64,000 nucleotides of DNA from Marinovum algicola (GTDB taxonomy: Bacteria; Pseudomonadota; Alphaproteobacteria; Rhodobacterales; Rhodobacteraceae), in contig NZ_FNYY01000003.1 in assembly GCF_900109145.1 (NCBI RefSeq), positions 290,955 to 354,954 on the forward strand, given 5' to 3'. Every line of letters begins with the position of its first letter. Within the stretch, counting starts at the first letter, position 1. The translations under genes were made by a program, and so were the position numbers. The notes under the pieces are model-generated. The model had not been told where the DNA came from and did no database searches. It saw only the letters and a list, made by a program, of their open reading frames with translations. Below are positions 1 to 7,728 of this stretch, piece after piece.

Positions 1-174
1 GATGACCTCGTGCTTGAAAGCAAAGGCGAAAAGGTTGTGGTAGACGCGGTGTCGCTGCCGTTTCTGACCGAGGCGGTCATCGATTTCAGCGAAGAGCTGA
101 TCGGCGCGCGTTTCGTGATCGAGAACCCCAATGCCACCAGCGCCTGCGGCTGCGGCACGTCATTTTCGATCTGA
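1..174 (+). CDS. HesB/IscA/ErpA-family iron-sulfur carrier, C-terminal part
   Basis: Only the last 57 codons are in the window; the gene starts before base 1. The tail SACGCGTSFSI is the C-terminal cysteine motif (CGCG) of A-type iron-sulfur carriers, which with an upstream cysteine holds a [2Fe-2S] or [4Fe-4S] cluster and passes it to apoproteins in the cytoplasm. The preceding VENPNA-like stretch (here IENPNATSA) is also typical. IscA, SufA and ErpA cannot be separated from this fragment. The stop codon lies at 172-174, and the gene converges on the EamA transporter with an 7-base gap. Confidence 0.85.
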   Translation, partial: DDLVLESKGEKVVVDAVSLPFLTEAVIDFSEELIGARFVIENPNATSACGCGTSFSI

Positions 175-181
175 GGTTGGA

Positions 182-1117
182 TCAGCCCCGTGCCAAGACG
201 GGCTTGCGAAAGCTGACCGGCATCGCATGGTCCGGCGCGGTTTCCGCCTGGGATTGATCGAATACCAGGTAAGCGCCTGAAACCATGACGATAATCGCGC
301 CGATCAGCGTGCTGGCCTGGGGCACTTCGTTGAACACGACCAGCCCGATCAGCACCATCCAGACGAATTGCAGATTCATCAGCGGTGTGACCGCATAGGC
401 GGTGAGATGGCGCAGCGCGATCACCAGAAGCAGCCGCGCCGAAAACAGCACCACCGCGCAGAGCACCGCCATCATCAGATCGAACAGCGGCATCGGCTGC
501 CAGCCCAGAGGCGCCAGAAGCAGCATCGACAGGAAGACCGCGAGCTGCGGATAGAAAACCTGGGCCAGCGGCGTGTTCTCGCGCCGCCCGATGTAGCGCG
601 ACAGCACGATCGAACCGGTGCCCGAGACCGCGCCGATGAAGGCCGCGATGTGGCCTGTGGTTATCGTCGACAGGCGAATCTCGACCATGCACAGCACCCC
701 GAGAAAGCCGCATCCCAGCGCGACCCAGGCAGCCGGGCGCACCCGTTCCCCAAGAATCGGCCCCGACATCAGCGCCGAAAGCAGCGGCACCAGCGCGACA
801 AAGAGAAAGACCTGCGCCAGCGCCAAAGTTGCCAGCGCATAAAAGAACATCACCGTCGCCACCACCGTCAGCGCGGCGCGCATCGCCATCACGCCGGGGA
901 AATTGGTGCGCAGGGTCACCTTTTCGCCGCGTACCCGGCTGCTGCCGAGCGACATCAGCGCGATCAGCAGCGCAATGATGCTCAGAAGCTGCGGCGCGCC
1001 ATAGGATTGCGCCAGGTATTTCGTGATCGCATCGGAAAAGGTGATCAGCAGCGTATAGATCAGCACCAGCCCGGTGCCGAAAGTCGTGATACTGATCCCT
1101 GCCGGCCCCACCCGCAT
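182..1117 (-). CDS. DMT superfamily (EamA) membrane transporter
   Basis: A 311-residue protein with about ten hydrophobic segments in two halves, the layout of EamA/DMT exporters in the inner membrane. Loop residues such as GPILGERVRPAAW after the first half and VFNEVPQASTLIGA near the end match the conserved half-domain ends of the family. The ATG at 1117 overlaps the stop of the upstream gene in an ATGA arrangement, so the two are translationally coupled. It is the last gene of a three-gene leftward cassette with a 57-residue peptide. The substrate is unknown; many relatives export amino acids or metabolites, and export of a peptide-derived product is only an inference from context. Confidence 0.85.
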   Translation of the reverse strand: MRVGPAGISITTFGTGLVLIYTLLITFSDAITKYLAQSYGAPQLLSIIALLIALMSLGSSRVRGEKVTLRTNFPGVMAMRAALTVVATVMFFYALATLALAQVFLFVALVPLLSALMSGPILGERVRPAAWVALGCGFLGVLCMVEIRLSTITTGHIAAFIGAVSGTGSIVLSRYIGRRENTPLAQVFYPQLAVFLSMLLLAPLGWQPMPLFDLMMAVLCAVVLFSARLLLVIALRHLTAYAVTPLMNLQFVWMVLIGLVVFNEVPQASTLIGAIIVMVSGAYLVFDQSQAETAPDHAMPVSFRKPVLARG

Positions 1118-2214
1118 CAGGCGCTAACCTTTTGTGCGCGGGCGAATTCTTCGAAAAACGCCTCGAAATGCCCGGTCGAGGCCTCGGCCTGGGCCAGTCG
1201 CGCGCGGGCGGTGTCGGTCAGGTTGGCGCCGATCTGGCTGCGCATCGCGGCCCAGGCGTCAGAGCGGTCGTCCATGCGGAACAGCTGAACCGAGATTTCG
1301 CGCAGCGCCGCCGATCCGGCGCGCGGCCGGTGAATGGCCAAGGCCCCCGACTGGCCCCTGCGGCGCAACGGCACTTCGCCAAAGGGCGTTTTTCCCTGAA
1401 CGCCGGCAAGCCAGGACGAGGTCAGATATTCGTGATAGACATCGGCCACGGGCCGCTGCCCCGGCTGGCCTGCATCCAATTCTGAAATCTCAAATTCGCT
1501 CATCTTGCAATTGATCCACTCTTCCCAAATCCCCGAGGGGTTGAAACCTGCATAGCGCATTGCCACGCAAATCTCAGCAAGAAGATCCAGGTTTCCGTCA
1601 AGAAAAGCCAAAAGCCCTGCATTCTCCAGCGACCGCAGCTCATTCGGCCCCAGATCCGGGTCTTTCCGCCCATACTCCGAGAGGTAGAATACGATGTGCG
1701 TCAGCTCGAAGGCAGCCTTTTTGTTGGGCAATGCAAAGCGTTCCGGACGCGCAATGAAGTCACGCAGACGCGCTTCAGCGGCACCCTGGTCGCCAAGTGG
1801 ATCCATTCCGCGCCGTTGCATCAGCCGAAAAGCCTCGGCACGTTGGATGTCAGAGGTCTCTCCGCCGACCAGATCCTGCCGCAGCGCCCAGGCGCACATC
1901 GATTCGGCATGATCACCCGGCATCCCGAGCGCCTCGAGATCGAGGGTCAGCGAGAGGATGAAGCGATAATATTGGGGAAAGAACGCCAGCTTTTCGCGGG
2001 CGTTGTCATAGAAGGCGCCATAAGGCTCCAGCAGCGTCGCCGGAACCTCCTGGCCGGTGCATTCGAGGATGTTCAGCAGCTCGGCGTTTTCCTTGAGCCA
2101 GAACACATCCTCGGGGCCGCGCCGATGCGCGGCGAATGAGCGGATGAGCGCGCCGGAACGCGCCGCTCGCCGCTCCCTGGGGCCGGGCACATTCAAATAG
2201 ACAACGTTCGACAT
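1117..2214 (-). CDS. Uncharacterised 365-residue protein (probably Pfam DUF6902)
   Basis: No catalytic motif that I can name. From memory it resembles a Rhodobacterales-restricted family called DUF6902; this needs a search. It is soluble and helix-rich. The best-conserved-looking block is about residues 160-185 (PNKKAAFELTHIVFYLSEYG), and the C-terminal third holds YHEYLTSSWL. Cysteines are scattered (near residues 53, 107, 215 and 236) and form no CxxC pair. The start at 2214 has a strong GGAGGA ribosome site. It sits 63 bases downstream of a 57-residue peptide gene and overlaps the EamA gene by ATGA, so the three genes form one operon. A role in modifying or binding the peptide is a hypothesis only. 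Confidence 0.8.
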   Translation of the reverse strand: MSNVVYLNVPGPRERRAARSGALIRSFAAHRRGPEDVFWLKENAELLNILECTGQEVPATLLEPYGAFYDNAREKLAFFPQYYRFILSLTLDLEALGMPGDHAESMCAWALRQDLVGGETSDIQRAEAFRLMQRRGMDPLGDQGAAEARLRDFIARPERFALPNKKAAFELTHIVFYLSEYGRKDPDLGPNELRSLENAGLLAFLDGNLDLLAEICVAMRYAGFNPSGIWEEWINCKMSEFEISELDAGQPGQRPVADVYHEYLTSSWLAGVQGKTPFGEVPLRRRGQSGALAIHRPRAGSAALREISVQLFRMDDRSDAWAAMRSQIGANLTDTARARLAQAEASTGHFEAFFEEFARAQKVSA

Positions 2215-2277
2215 GATTGGGTCCTCCGATGAATATCAAATGCGCCCGGTCCGAGCGTGTTCAGTCCTGCGCGCCGC

Positions 2278-2451
2278 TCAGGACACGCACATCATCGCCT
2301 GGACCTGGTCACCGTCGAACATGTCGGTGCCGGTTTCGATCGAGACGCACATCATCGTGTCGACGTGATCGCCGGCCGAGATCTCGGTGGTCTCGATGAC
2401 CAGTTCTTCGGTTTTGGTTTCGTTAAGGGTTTCTTGAACAAGTGCGAGCAT
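2278..2451 (-). CDS. 57-residue acidic peptide with duplicated MMCVS core
   Basis: A short gene read leftward, ATG at 2451, GGAG ribosome site 7 bases upstream, stop at 2278-2280. Residues 1-18 form a lead section. Residues 19-37 and 38-57 are two copies of one unit: both begin IET, contain a G-D-x-V step, and end MMCVS (residues 33-37 and 53-57). The second copy ends exactly at the C-terminus. Twelve Asp/Glu against one Lys make it strongly acidic. It has two cysteines, one per unit, and no signal peptide or membrane segment. The pattern of leader plus repeated short core resembles precursors of ribosomally made, modified peptides. Function is unknown; a metal- or thiol-binding peptide is an alternative. 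Confidence 0.75.
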   Translation of the reverse strand: MLALVQETLNETKTEELVIETTEISAGDHVDTMMCVSIETGTDMFDGDQVQAMMCVS

Positions 2452-2460
2452 CGTGTGTCT

Positions 2461-2484
2461 CCGTGTTGAATGTTTTCGACACGG
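2461..2484 (-). promoter_or_regulatory. Hairpin overlapping the peptide gene's ribosome binding site
   Basis: On the leftward transcript the arms CCGTGT and ACACGG (2479-2484 and 2461-2466) can pair around a 12-base loop. The Shine-Dalgarno bases GGAG (2459-2462) start inside the second arm, 7 bases before the ATG at 2451. Pairing would hide part of the ribosome site, so translation of the peptide could be controlled. The stem is only six base pairs, so this is suggestive only. Confidence 0.35.
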
Positions 2485-2528
2485 CCAGATTTCTCCACCC
2501 TTCCGAGCATTTCAAAACATTTTTCAAC

Positions 2529-2572
2529 TATACCTTGTGGATAAGTCTTTTATCCACACAAGATATGGTATA
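2529..2572. promoter_or_regulatory. Inverted pair of perfect DnaA boxes in an extended dyad
   Basis: TGTGGATAA (2536-2544) and TTATCCACA (2550-2558) are both exact copies of the strong DnaA-box consensus, facing each other with five bases between. Outside them TATACC (2529-2534) and GGTATA (2567-2572) extend the symmetry. The site lies about 80 bases upstream of the peptide start and 205 bases upstream of xthA. It could be a DnaA-controlled promoter or a DnaA-titrating site. It could also be an operator of another protein that uses a similar sequence. Confidence 0.5.
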
Positions 2573-2776
2573 CAGGCATTTGCCAATATTACATAAAACC
2601 TAAATCGCACAAATTTATAGCACGGCCGGAAAATCCCAGAAAATCGCGGGTTGCGGCAGTAAATTCCATCGAATCAACTATAGCTTATGCGCATTTCGTC
2701 GCTGGACCCGGCGCAATTTTGCGCTTGTCCCCTGACCCTATCGAAAGGATATTGGCCTCCGATCAAGGAGGCCGCG

Positions 2777-3559
2777 ATGAAGATTGCCACTTTCAACATT
2801 AATGGCATCAAGGCGCGAATCAATGCGCTGACCGATTGGCTTGGCGATGCCGCGCCGGATGTCGCCGTACTTCAGGAGATCAAGTCGGTCGACGAAGGCT
2901 TTCCCCGAGAACATTTCGAGGACATGGGGTACAATGTTGAAACCCATGGTCAAAAAGGCTTCAACGGGGTCGCCCTGCTTTCGCGCCTGCCGCTCGAGGA
3001 TGTGACCCGTGGCCTGCCCGGCGATGACAGTGACGAACAGGCGCGCTGGATCGAAGCCACTGTAATGGGATCGCAGCACGCAATCCGGATCTGCGGGCTT
3101 TACTTACCTAACGGCAACCCGGTCCCCGGCCCCAAGTACGATTATAAACTTGCCTGGATGGAACGGCTGAAAATCCGCGCCGAAACCTTAATGGCAGAAG
3201 AGCTCCCCACACTTATAACGGGAGATTTTAATATAATTCCTCAATCAGAAGATGCAGAAACGCCCGCGCAATGGAAAGACGACGCGCTTTTCCTTCCGGC
3301 GAGCCGCGCCGCTTTCCGTCGGATCGAGAATCTGGGCTATACCGAGGCCTTTCGCGCGCGGGTTCAGGGGCCCGGGCATTACACCTTCTGGGATTACCAG
3401 GCCGGCGCCTGGCAGCGCAACAACGGCATCCGGATCGATCACTTCCTGCTGTCGCCGGAATGCGCGGATCTAATGCAGGATTGCCAGATCGACGCCGCCG
3501 TGCGCGGCGGCGAAAAGCCTTCGGATCACGTGCCGGTCTGGGTCGATCTCGCCGCTTGA
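2777..3559 (+). CDS. xthA: Exodeoxyribonuclease III
   Basis: A 260-residue exonuclease/endonuclease/phosphatase-fold enzyme that cuts DNA at abasic sites and degrades 3' ends in base excision repair. The metal-binding Asn7 (FNING) and Glu34 (LQEIKS), the GDFNI block near residue 153 and the C-terminal SDHVPVWVDL with the catalytic His are all present. The length is normal for bacterial ExoIII. The start at 2777 is chosen because the protein family begins MKIATFNING and an AAGGAG ribosome site sits at 2765-2770; an in-frame ATG at 2687 would add an unrelated 30-residue tail. Confidence 0.95.
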   Translation: MKIATFNINGIKARINALTDWLGDAAPDVAVLQEIKSVDEGFPREHFEDMGYNVETHGQKGFNGVALLSRLPLEDVTRGLPGDDSDEQARWIEATVMGSQHAIRICGLYLPNGNPVPGPKYDYKLAWMERLKIRAETLMAEELPTLITGDFNIIPQSEDAETPAQWKDDALFLPASRAAFRRIENLGYTEAFRARVQGPGHYTFWDYQAGAWQRNNGIRIDHFLLSPECADLMQDCQIDAAVRGGEKPSDHVPVWVDLAA

Positions 3560-3566
3560 GACCGGC

Positions 3567-3611
3567 GGATGCGCGGTGGGTTGAGAACCCACTCTATAAA
3601 GCCGCGCATCC
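3567..3611 (+). repeat. Nested inverted repeat downstream of xthA
   Basis: An outer stem GGATGCGCGG (3567-3576) pairs with CCGCGCATCC (3602-3611). Inside it TGGGTT (3577-3582) pairs with AACCCA (3586-3591) around a three-base loop, leaving a ten-base A/T-rich bulge (3592-3601) on the 3' side. It lies between the convergent xthA and HupE-like genes and may work as a terminator or mRNA 3' end, although it lacks a T run. Confidence 0.5.
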
Positions 3612-3650
3612 CCTCATCGTGCCGTATCGTTCACCCGACAACGCCGCAGT

Positions 3651-4754
3651 TCAGATCACCCGTTCGACAAACCAATAGGCGCCGACCAGCGCGATCACCG
3701 CCGAGGCCGGCACCGCGATGGCGGGCCGATACCAGCTCTTGCGGCCAAACCAGAGCCCGACCGCAAGAAAGGCCATGGCAATCACGGTAAGCTGGCCCAG
3801 CTCGACCCCGACGTTGAACCCCAGAAGCGCCGGGATAAATTGCCCCTGCGGAAGACCGAATTCGCTCAGCACCGAGGCAAAACCCAGCCCGTGCAGCAGC
3901 CCGAAGCCAAAGACCACAAGCGGCCGCCATGCGTGCATCCGGGGCGAAAAGATGTTCTCGACCGCGACATAGACTATCGAGGCGGCAATGATCGGCTCGA
4001 CGATACTGCCGGGAATGGTGACGATGCCAAGCGCGCCAAGCGCCAGCGTCACCGTATGGGCGGCGGTGAACGCGGTGACCTGCCACAACAGCGGGCCAAG
4101 CCGCGTGCTGAGAAAGAACAGCCCCAACACAAACAGGATGTGATCCAGCCCCTTGGGCAGGATATGGTCAAAGCCGACCGGGATATATTCGGCAAAGACC
4201 GCAAACCCGGATTTCGGCGTCTGTCCGGTCGGCAGGATGCTGTCGCTCATGTCGCCGCCCTCGATTATGCCGGTATAGCCCGTCTCGAGCCCCAACTGCC
4301 GCAACACCAGGGTGCCGTAGCCGTCGGGCCAGTGCAGCACCAGCGGCGCGGTGCTGTTCGACAGATCCGCGCGCAGCGACAACGTGCTTTCGCGCGCAAA
4401 CGTCGGATTGCCGATTTCGCCCGGTGCAAAGCCGGTCACCGCCAGCGGCACCGCCGTCCCGCCGCTTTCCAGCCGGATCGCCTCGGCCATGGTGTCGGCC
4501 GTCGGTGCCATGCGCTCGGCCAGGTCTTCGGGCGGCAGCGCGCGCAGGGCGTCGTAGACATCGGAGCGGTCGGTGGTGTTGGTGTCTTCGAGCCCGTCAA
4601 GATCGATCCCGGCGATGAACGCCTCGGCATTCAGCCGCAGCTCGATCTGCGCCGCACCCTCGGTCACCGTGAGATCGCCAATCGTCGGCATCACCTCATG
4701 CGCCCCGGCCGCGCCCGCCCAAAGGCCCAATACACTCAACAAAATCCGCTTCAT
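3651..4754 (-). CDS. HupE/UreJ-family membrane protein with N-terminal exported domain
   Basis: About 367 residues. A signal peptide (MKRILLSVLGLWAGAAGA) is followed by an extracytoplasmic domain of roughly 180 residues and then a C-terminal HupE/UreJ_2 membrane domain with about six helices. Characteristic family pieces are GLDHILFVLGLFF, HTVTLALGAL, EPIIAASIVY and GLLHGLGFASVL, whose histidines suggest metal handling. HupE proteins transport or deliver nickel or related metals, but this large-N-domain subgroup has no settled substrate. ATG at 4754 is preferred to the GTG one codon earlier. It is divergent from psuK and has no hydrogenase or urease neighbour here. Confidence 0.8.
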   Translation of the reverse strand: MKRILLSVLGLWAGAAGAHEVMPTIGDLTVTEGAAQIELRLNAEAFIAGIDLDGLEDTNTTDRSDVYDALRALPPEDLAERMAPTADTMAEAIRLESGGTAVPLAVTGFAPGEIGNPTFARESTLSLRADLSNSTAPLVLHWPDGYGTLVLRQLGLETGYTGIIEGGDMSDSILPTGQTPKSGFAVFAEYIPVGFDHILPKGLDHILFVLGLFFLSTRLGPLLWQVTAFTAAHTVTLALGALGIVTIPGSIVEPIIAASIVYVAVENIFSPRMHAWRPLVVFGFGLLHGLGFASVLSEFGLPQGQFIPALLGFNVGVELGQLTVIAMAFLAVGLWFGRKSWYRPAIAVPASAVIALVGAYWFVERVI

Positions 4755-4861
4755 CACAATCTCACCCTGTTTGCCTGGCGGCAGAATGCCGCGATCCGTC
4801 CCAGCTGCAACCCCAAGCTACGGCTTGCGGCGAAAAAAGTTTCGCGCCATGAAGGGCTTCG

Positions 4862-5749
4862 ATGGGGAATGTTCTTTGCATAGGGTCCGTGCTCTGGGAC
4901 GTGATCGGCCGGTCGGCCTCGGTGATGCGCCAGGGCTCCGACGTGCCCGGCCGGATCACCCAGATCCCCGGCGGCGTGGCGCTCAATATCGCCATGACCC
5001 TGGTGCGTTTCGGCATGAAACCGGCGCTTCTGAGCGCGGTGGGCCGCGATGTGCTGGGCGATGTGCTGATCGCCGAATGCGAGGGCATGGGCCTGGATTG
5101 CACCTGGCTCTATCGCTCCGAGGATCTGCCGACCGATCGCTATATGGCGATCGAAGGCGCCAATGGTCTGATTGCCGCCATCGCCGATGCGCATTCGCTG
5201 GAAGCCGCCGATGACAAGATCCTGCGGCCGCTGAAAGACGGCCGGCTGGGCAGCGCCGAGGCGCCCTATGCCGGACTGATCGCGCTTGACGGCAACCTGA
5301 CCGAAACCTTGCTGTCGAAGATTTCCCGCGATCCGGCCTTTGCCGCCGCCGATCTGCGTGTCGCCCCCGCCTCGCCCGGCAAGGCCGAGCGGTTGCAGCC
5401 CTTTGTCACCCGCCCCGGCGCGGTGCTCTACGTGAACCGCGAAGAGGCCGGCATCCTGTGCCAGAGCGATTTTGCCGACGCCCCCGGCGCCGCCGCGGCG
5501 CTGGTTGCCCGTGGGGCGAAACGCGCGGTGGTGACCGATGGCGGCAACGCCTGTGCCGATGCCTCGGCCGAGGGTCTGGTGTCGGAACGCCCGCCCGAGG
5601 TGTTGGTGACACGGGTCACCGGCGCGGGCGATACCTTCATGGCGGCGCATATGGCCGCCGAAGCCGCCGGCCAGGACCGCGAGGCCGCACTCAGCCGCGC
5701 CCTGACCGCCGCCGCACGATATGTCTCCGGAGAAACACCCCATGATTGA
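4862..5749 (+). CDS. psuK: PfkB-family kinase, probable pseudouridine kinase
   Basis: A 295-residue ribokinase-like enzyme. The N-terminal GNVLCIGSVLWDVIGR and the C-terminal VTGAGDTFMAAHMAAEA (PfkB signature 2, with the catalytic Asp in GAGD) are clear. It would phosphorylate pseudouridine to the 5'-phosphate in the cytoplasm. The assignment to pseudouridine rests mainly on the neighbour: the pseudouridine-5'-phosphate glycosidase gene starts eight bases before this gene ends. Together they return pseudouridine from RNA turnover to uracil and ribose 5-phosphate. Confidence 0.85.
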   Translation: MGNVLCIGSVLWDVIGRSASVMRQGSDVPGRITQIPGGVALNIAMTLVRFGMKPALLSAVGRDVLGDVLIAECEGMGLDCTWLYRSEDLPTDRYMAIEGANGLIAAIADAHSLEAADDKILRPLKDGRLGSAEAPYAGLIALDGNLTETLLSKISRDPAFAAADLRVAPASPGKAERLQPFVTRPGAVLYVNREEAGILCQSDFADAPGAAAALVARGAKRAVVTDGGNACADASAEGLVSERPPEVLVTRVTGAGDTFMAAHMAAEAAGQDREAALSRALTAAARYVSGETPHD

Positions 5750-6656
5750 GATCCGCTATTCCGCCGAAGTGAACAAGGCCCGCGCCGAGAACATCCCGCT
5801 GGTCGCGCTGGAAAGCACGATCATCACCCATGGCATGCCCTGGCCCAAGAACCTCGAGATGGCGCGCGGGGTCGAACAGGTGATCCGCGACAATGGCGCC
5901 ATCCCGGCGACGATCGCGGTGATCGAGGGTCAGCTCTGCATCGGGCTCGACGATGCCCAGCTCGAAGGGCTGGCGCAGACCAAGGGCGCGGCCAAACTGT
6001 CGCGCGCCGACATGGCGGCCTGCATGGCCACCGGCGGCACCGGCGCCACCACCGTGGCGGCGACGATGATCGGCGCGGCGCAGGCCGGGATCGGCGTCTT
6101 TGCCACCGGTGGCATTGGCGGGGTGCATCGCGGCGCCGAACAGAGCTTTGACATCTCGGCCGACCTGCAAGAGCTGTCGCGCACCGCCGTCACCGTGGTG
6201 GCGGCCGGCGCCAAGGCGATCCTCGACCTGTCGAAGACGCTGGAGGTGCTGGAAACCCTGGGCGTGCCGGTGATCGCCTATGGCCAACAGGCCTTTCCGG
6301 CCTTCTGGTCGGCGACCTCGGCTTACCGTGCGCCGCTGAGAATGGACGATCCCGAAACCATCGCCCGCGCCCACCTGGCGCGCGGCGCGCTGGGCCTCTC
6401 GGGTGGCCAGTTGGTGGCCAATCCGATTCCGGCCGAGGCCGAAATCCCGCGCAGCGAGATCGACCCGGTGATCGCCCGCGCCCTGGCCGACGCCCAGACC
6501 CACAACATCGGCGGCAAGGATGTGACGCCCTACCTGCTGCAACGGATCTACGAGCTGACCGAAGGCCGGTCGCTCACCGCAAATATCGCGCTGGTCCGCA
6601 ACAATGCCCGCCTCGGGGCCGAGATCGCCTGCGCTTTGGGCAAAATCGTTACCTGA
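5742..6656 (+). CDS. psuG: Pseudouridine-5'-phosphate glycosidase
   Basis: A 304-residue enzyme that splits pseudouridine 5'-phosphate into uracil and ribose 5-phosphate, breaking a C-C glycosidic bond. Family landmarks are ALESTIITHGMPWP near residue 25, the glycine-rich GGTGATTVAATM and FATGGIGGVHRGAE, and AGAKAILDLSKTLE carrying the conserved lysine. The ATG at 5742 is used because it has GGAG at 5729-5732 and matches the family start; it overlaps the kinase stop by eight bases, indicating coupled translation. An in-frame ATG at 5721 adds seven residues. Confidence 0.93.
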   Translation: MIEIRYSAEVNKARAENIPLVALESTIITHGMPWPKNLEMARGVEQVIRDNGAIPATIAVIEGQLCIGLDDAQLEGLAQTKGAAKLSRADMAACMATGGTGATTVAATMIGAAQAGIGVFATGGIGGVHRGAEQSFDISADLQELSRTAVTVVAAGAKAILDLSKTLEVLETLGVPVIAYGQQAFPAFWSATSAYRAPLRMDDPETIARAHLARGALGLSGGQLVANPIPAEAEIPRSEIDPVIARALADAQTHNIGGKDVTPYLLQRIYELTEGRSLTANIALVRNNARLGAEIACALGKIVT

Positions 6657-6744
6657 ACAGGTTATTCACGTCCCAAGCCATTGAGGTTGGCATGCAAAAT
6701 GCATAGCTTGGCCGACGGGGATGACCACGGGATCACGGACCTGA

Positions 6745-7488
6745 ATGACCACGCCATTTGATGAAGATCCACTGCCGCGGCCGCGGTCGGGGTGGATGGC
6801 AAGCCGGATGGCCAGTCTGCGCGCCTCTTTCCTGACCGGGATCGTGGTGATTGCGCCCGTCGGCCTGACGGTCTGGCTGATCTGGACGGTAATCGGCTGG
6901 GTCGATGGCTTTGTATGGCCGTTCGTGCCGCAGGCCTATCAGCCCGAAGCCCTGCTCAACCGCTTTCTCGGCATCCGCGATGCCTCTGATCCCGATTGGA
7001 TCAGCGTCAACGTGCGCGGCGTCGGCGTCATCGTCTTTCTGCTCTTTACCCTGTTGGTCGGCTGGATCGCCAAGGGGCTGATCGGACGCTCGCTGGTGCG
7101 CTATGCCGAGAGCCTGGTCGAGCGGGTGCCGGTGGTGCGTTCGATCTATTCCGGGGTCAAGCAGATCGCCGAGACGGTGTTCAACCAGGAGGACCGGTCG
7201 TTCGAGAAAGCCTGCCTGATCCAGTATCCGCGCAAGGGGATCTGGGCGATCGGCTTCATCTCGACCACCGCCAAGGGCGAGATTTCGCGCCGCGCCGAAA
7301 CCGGCGGGCGGCTGATGTCGATCTTTGTGCCGACCACGCCGAACCCGACCTCGGGGTTTCTGCTGTTCTTTCCCGAGGAAGACGTGATCGAACTCGACAT
7401 GACCGTCGAACAGGCGGCCAAACTGGTGATCTCGGCCGGGCTGGTCTATCCCAACGGCGACGACCCGACCAAGCCGCCGCGAAAATGA
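6745..7488 (+). CDS. DUF502 family membrane protein
   Basis: A 247-residue protein with two N-terminal membrane segments (about residues 27-57 and 90-112) followed by a soluble domain. The blocks ERVPVVRSIYSGVKQIAETVF, IGFISTTAKGEI and FVPTTPNPTSGFLLFFPEEDV are characteristic of DUF502, a widespread family of unknown function in bacteria and plant plastids. It stands alone, 88 bases after psuG. Role unknown. Confidence 0.9.
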   Translation: MTTPFDEDPLPRPRSGWMASRMASLRASFLTGIVVIAPVGLTVWLIWTVIGWVDGFVWPFVPQAYQPEALLNRFLGIRDASDPDWISVNVRGVGVIVFLLFTLLVGWIAKGLIGRSLVRYAESLVERVPVVRSIYSGVKQIAETVFNQEDRSFEKACLIQYPRKGIWAIGFISTTAKGEISRRAETGGRLMSIFVPTTPNPTSGFLLFFPEEDVIELDMTVEQAAKLVISAGLVYPNGDDPTKPPRK

Positions 7489-7728
7489 TCCGGCGCCGGG
7501 TCGGCGCGCAGCAAGTCCATAAAAAAGGCACACGTCCCGGACGCGATCGGGGCCCCCGGGCTGCACCCCATGCCCCCGAGCAGCTCCGGGGCGGCGGACA
7601 TTGCGCCGCAGATGCGCGGTGATCTCCGGCGGGATATTGGCGATATGGTTGACCGCGGCGGCGGGTTCGAAAAACGCGAGCTCCGGCTTGGCGACGTCGC
7701 ATCCCATCTTGGCATGAGGTCGGGTCAT
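7446..7728 (-). pseudogene. Possible frameshifted small gene, function unknown
   Basis: On the minus strand, the frame from an ATG at 7728 reads MTRPHAKMGCDVAKPELAFF and has natural-looking codons as far as HLRRNV. From there a different frame carries the coding-like signal: it reads PELLGGMGCSPGAPIASGTC, then AFFMDLLRADPAPDHF, and stops at 7446. In this second part nearly every third codon position is G or C. The switch falls near 7600. This fits one small gene of about 90 residues broken by a single-base change or a sequencing error. Alternatively the second part is a separate 50-residue ORF beginning at an internal ATG. It overlaps the end of the DUF502 gene by about 43 bases. Confidence 0.35.

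Larger units (their letters stand above)
2452..2776. promoter_or_regulatory. AT-rich divergent promoter region between the peptide cassette and xthA
   Basis: This 325-base gap is much richer in A and T than its surroundings. It separates two divergently read units and so must hold the promoter of the peptide cassette (leftward) and probably that of xthA (rightward). It contains a long interrupted dyad with two DnaA boxes (2529-2572), a hairpin next to the peptide start (2461-2484), and A/T runs such as 2586-2622. The xthA ribosome site AAGGAG is at 2765-2770. I see no further gene in it. Confidence 0.7.
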
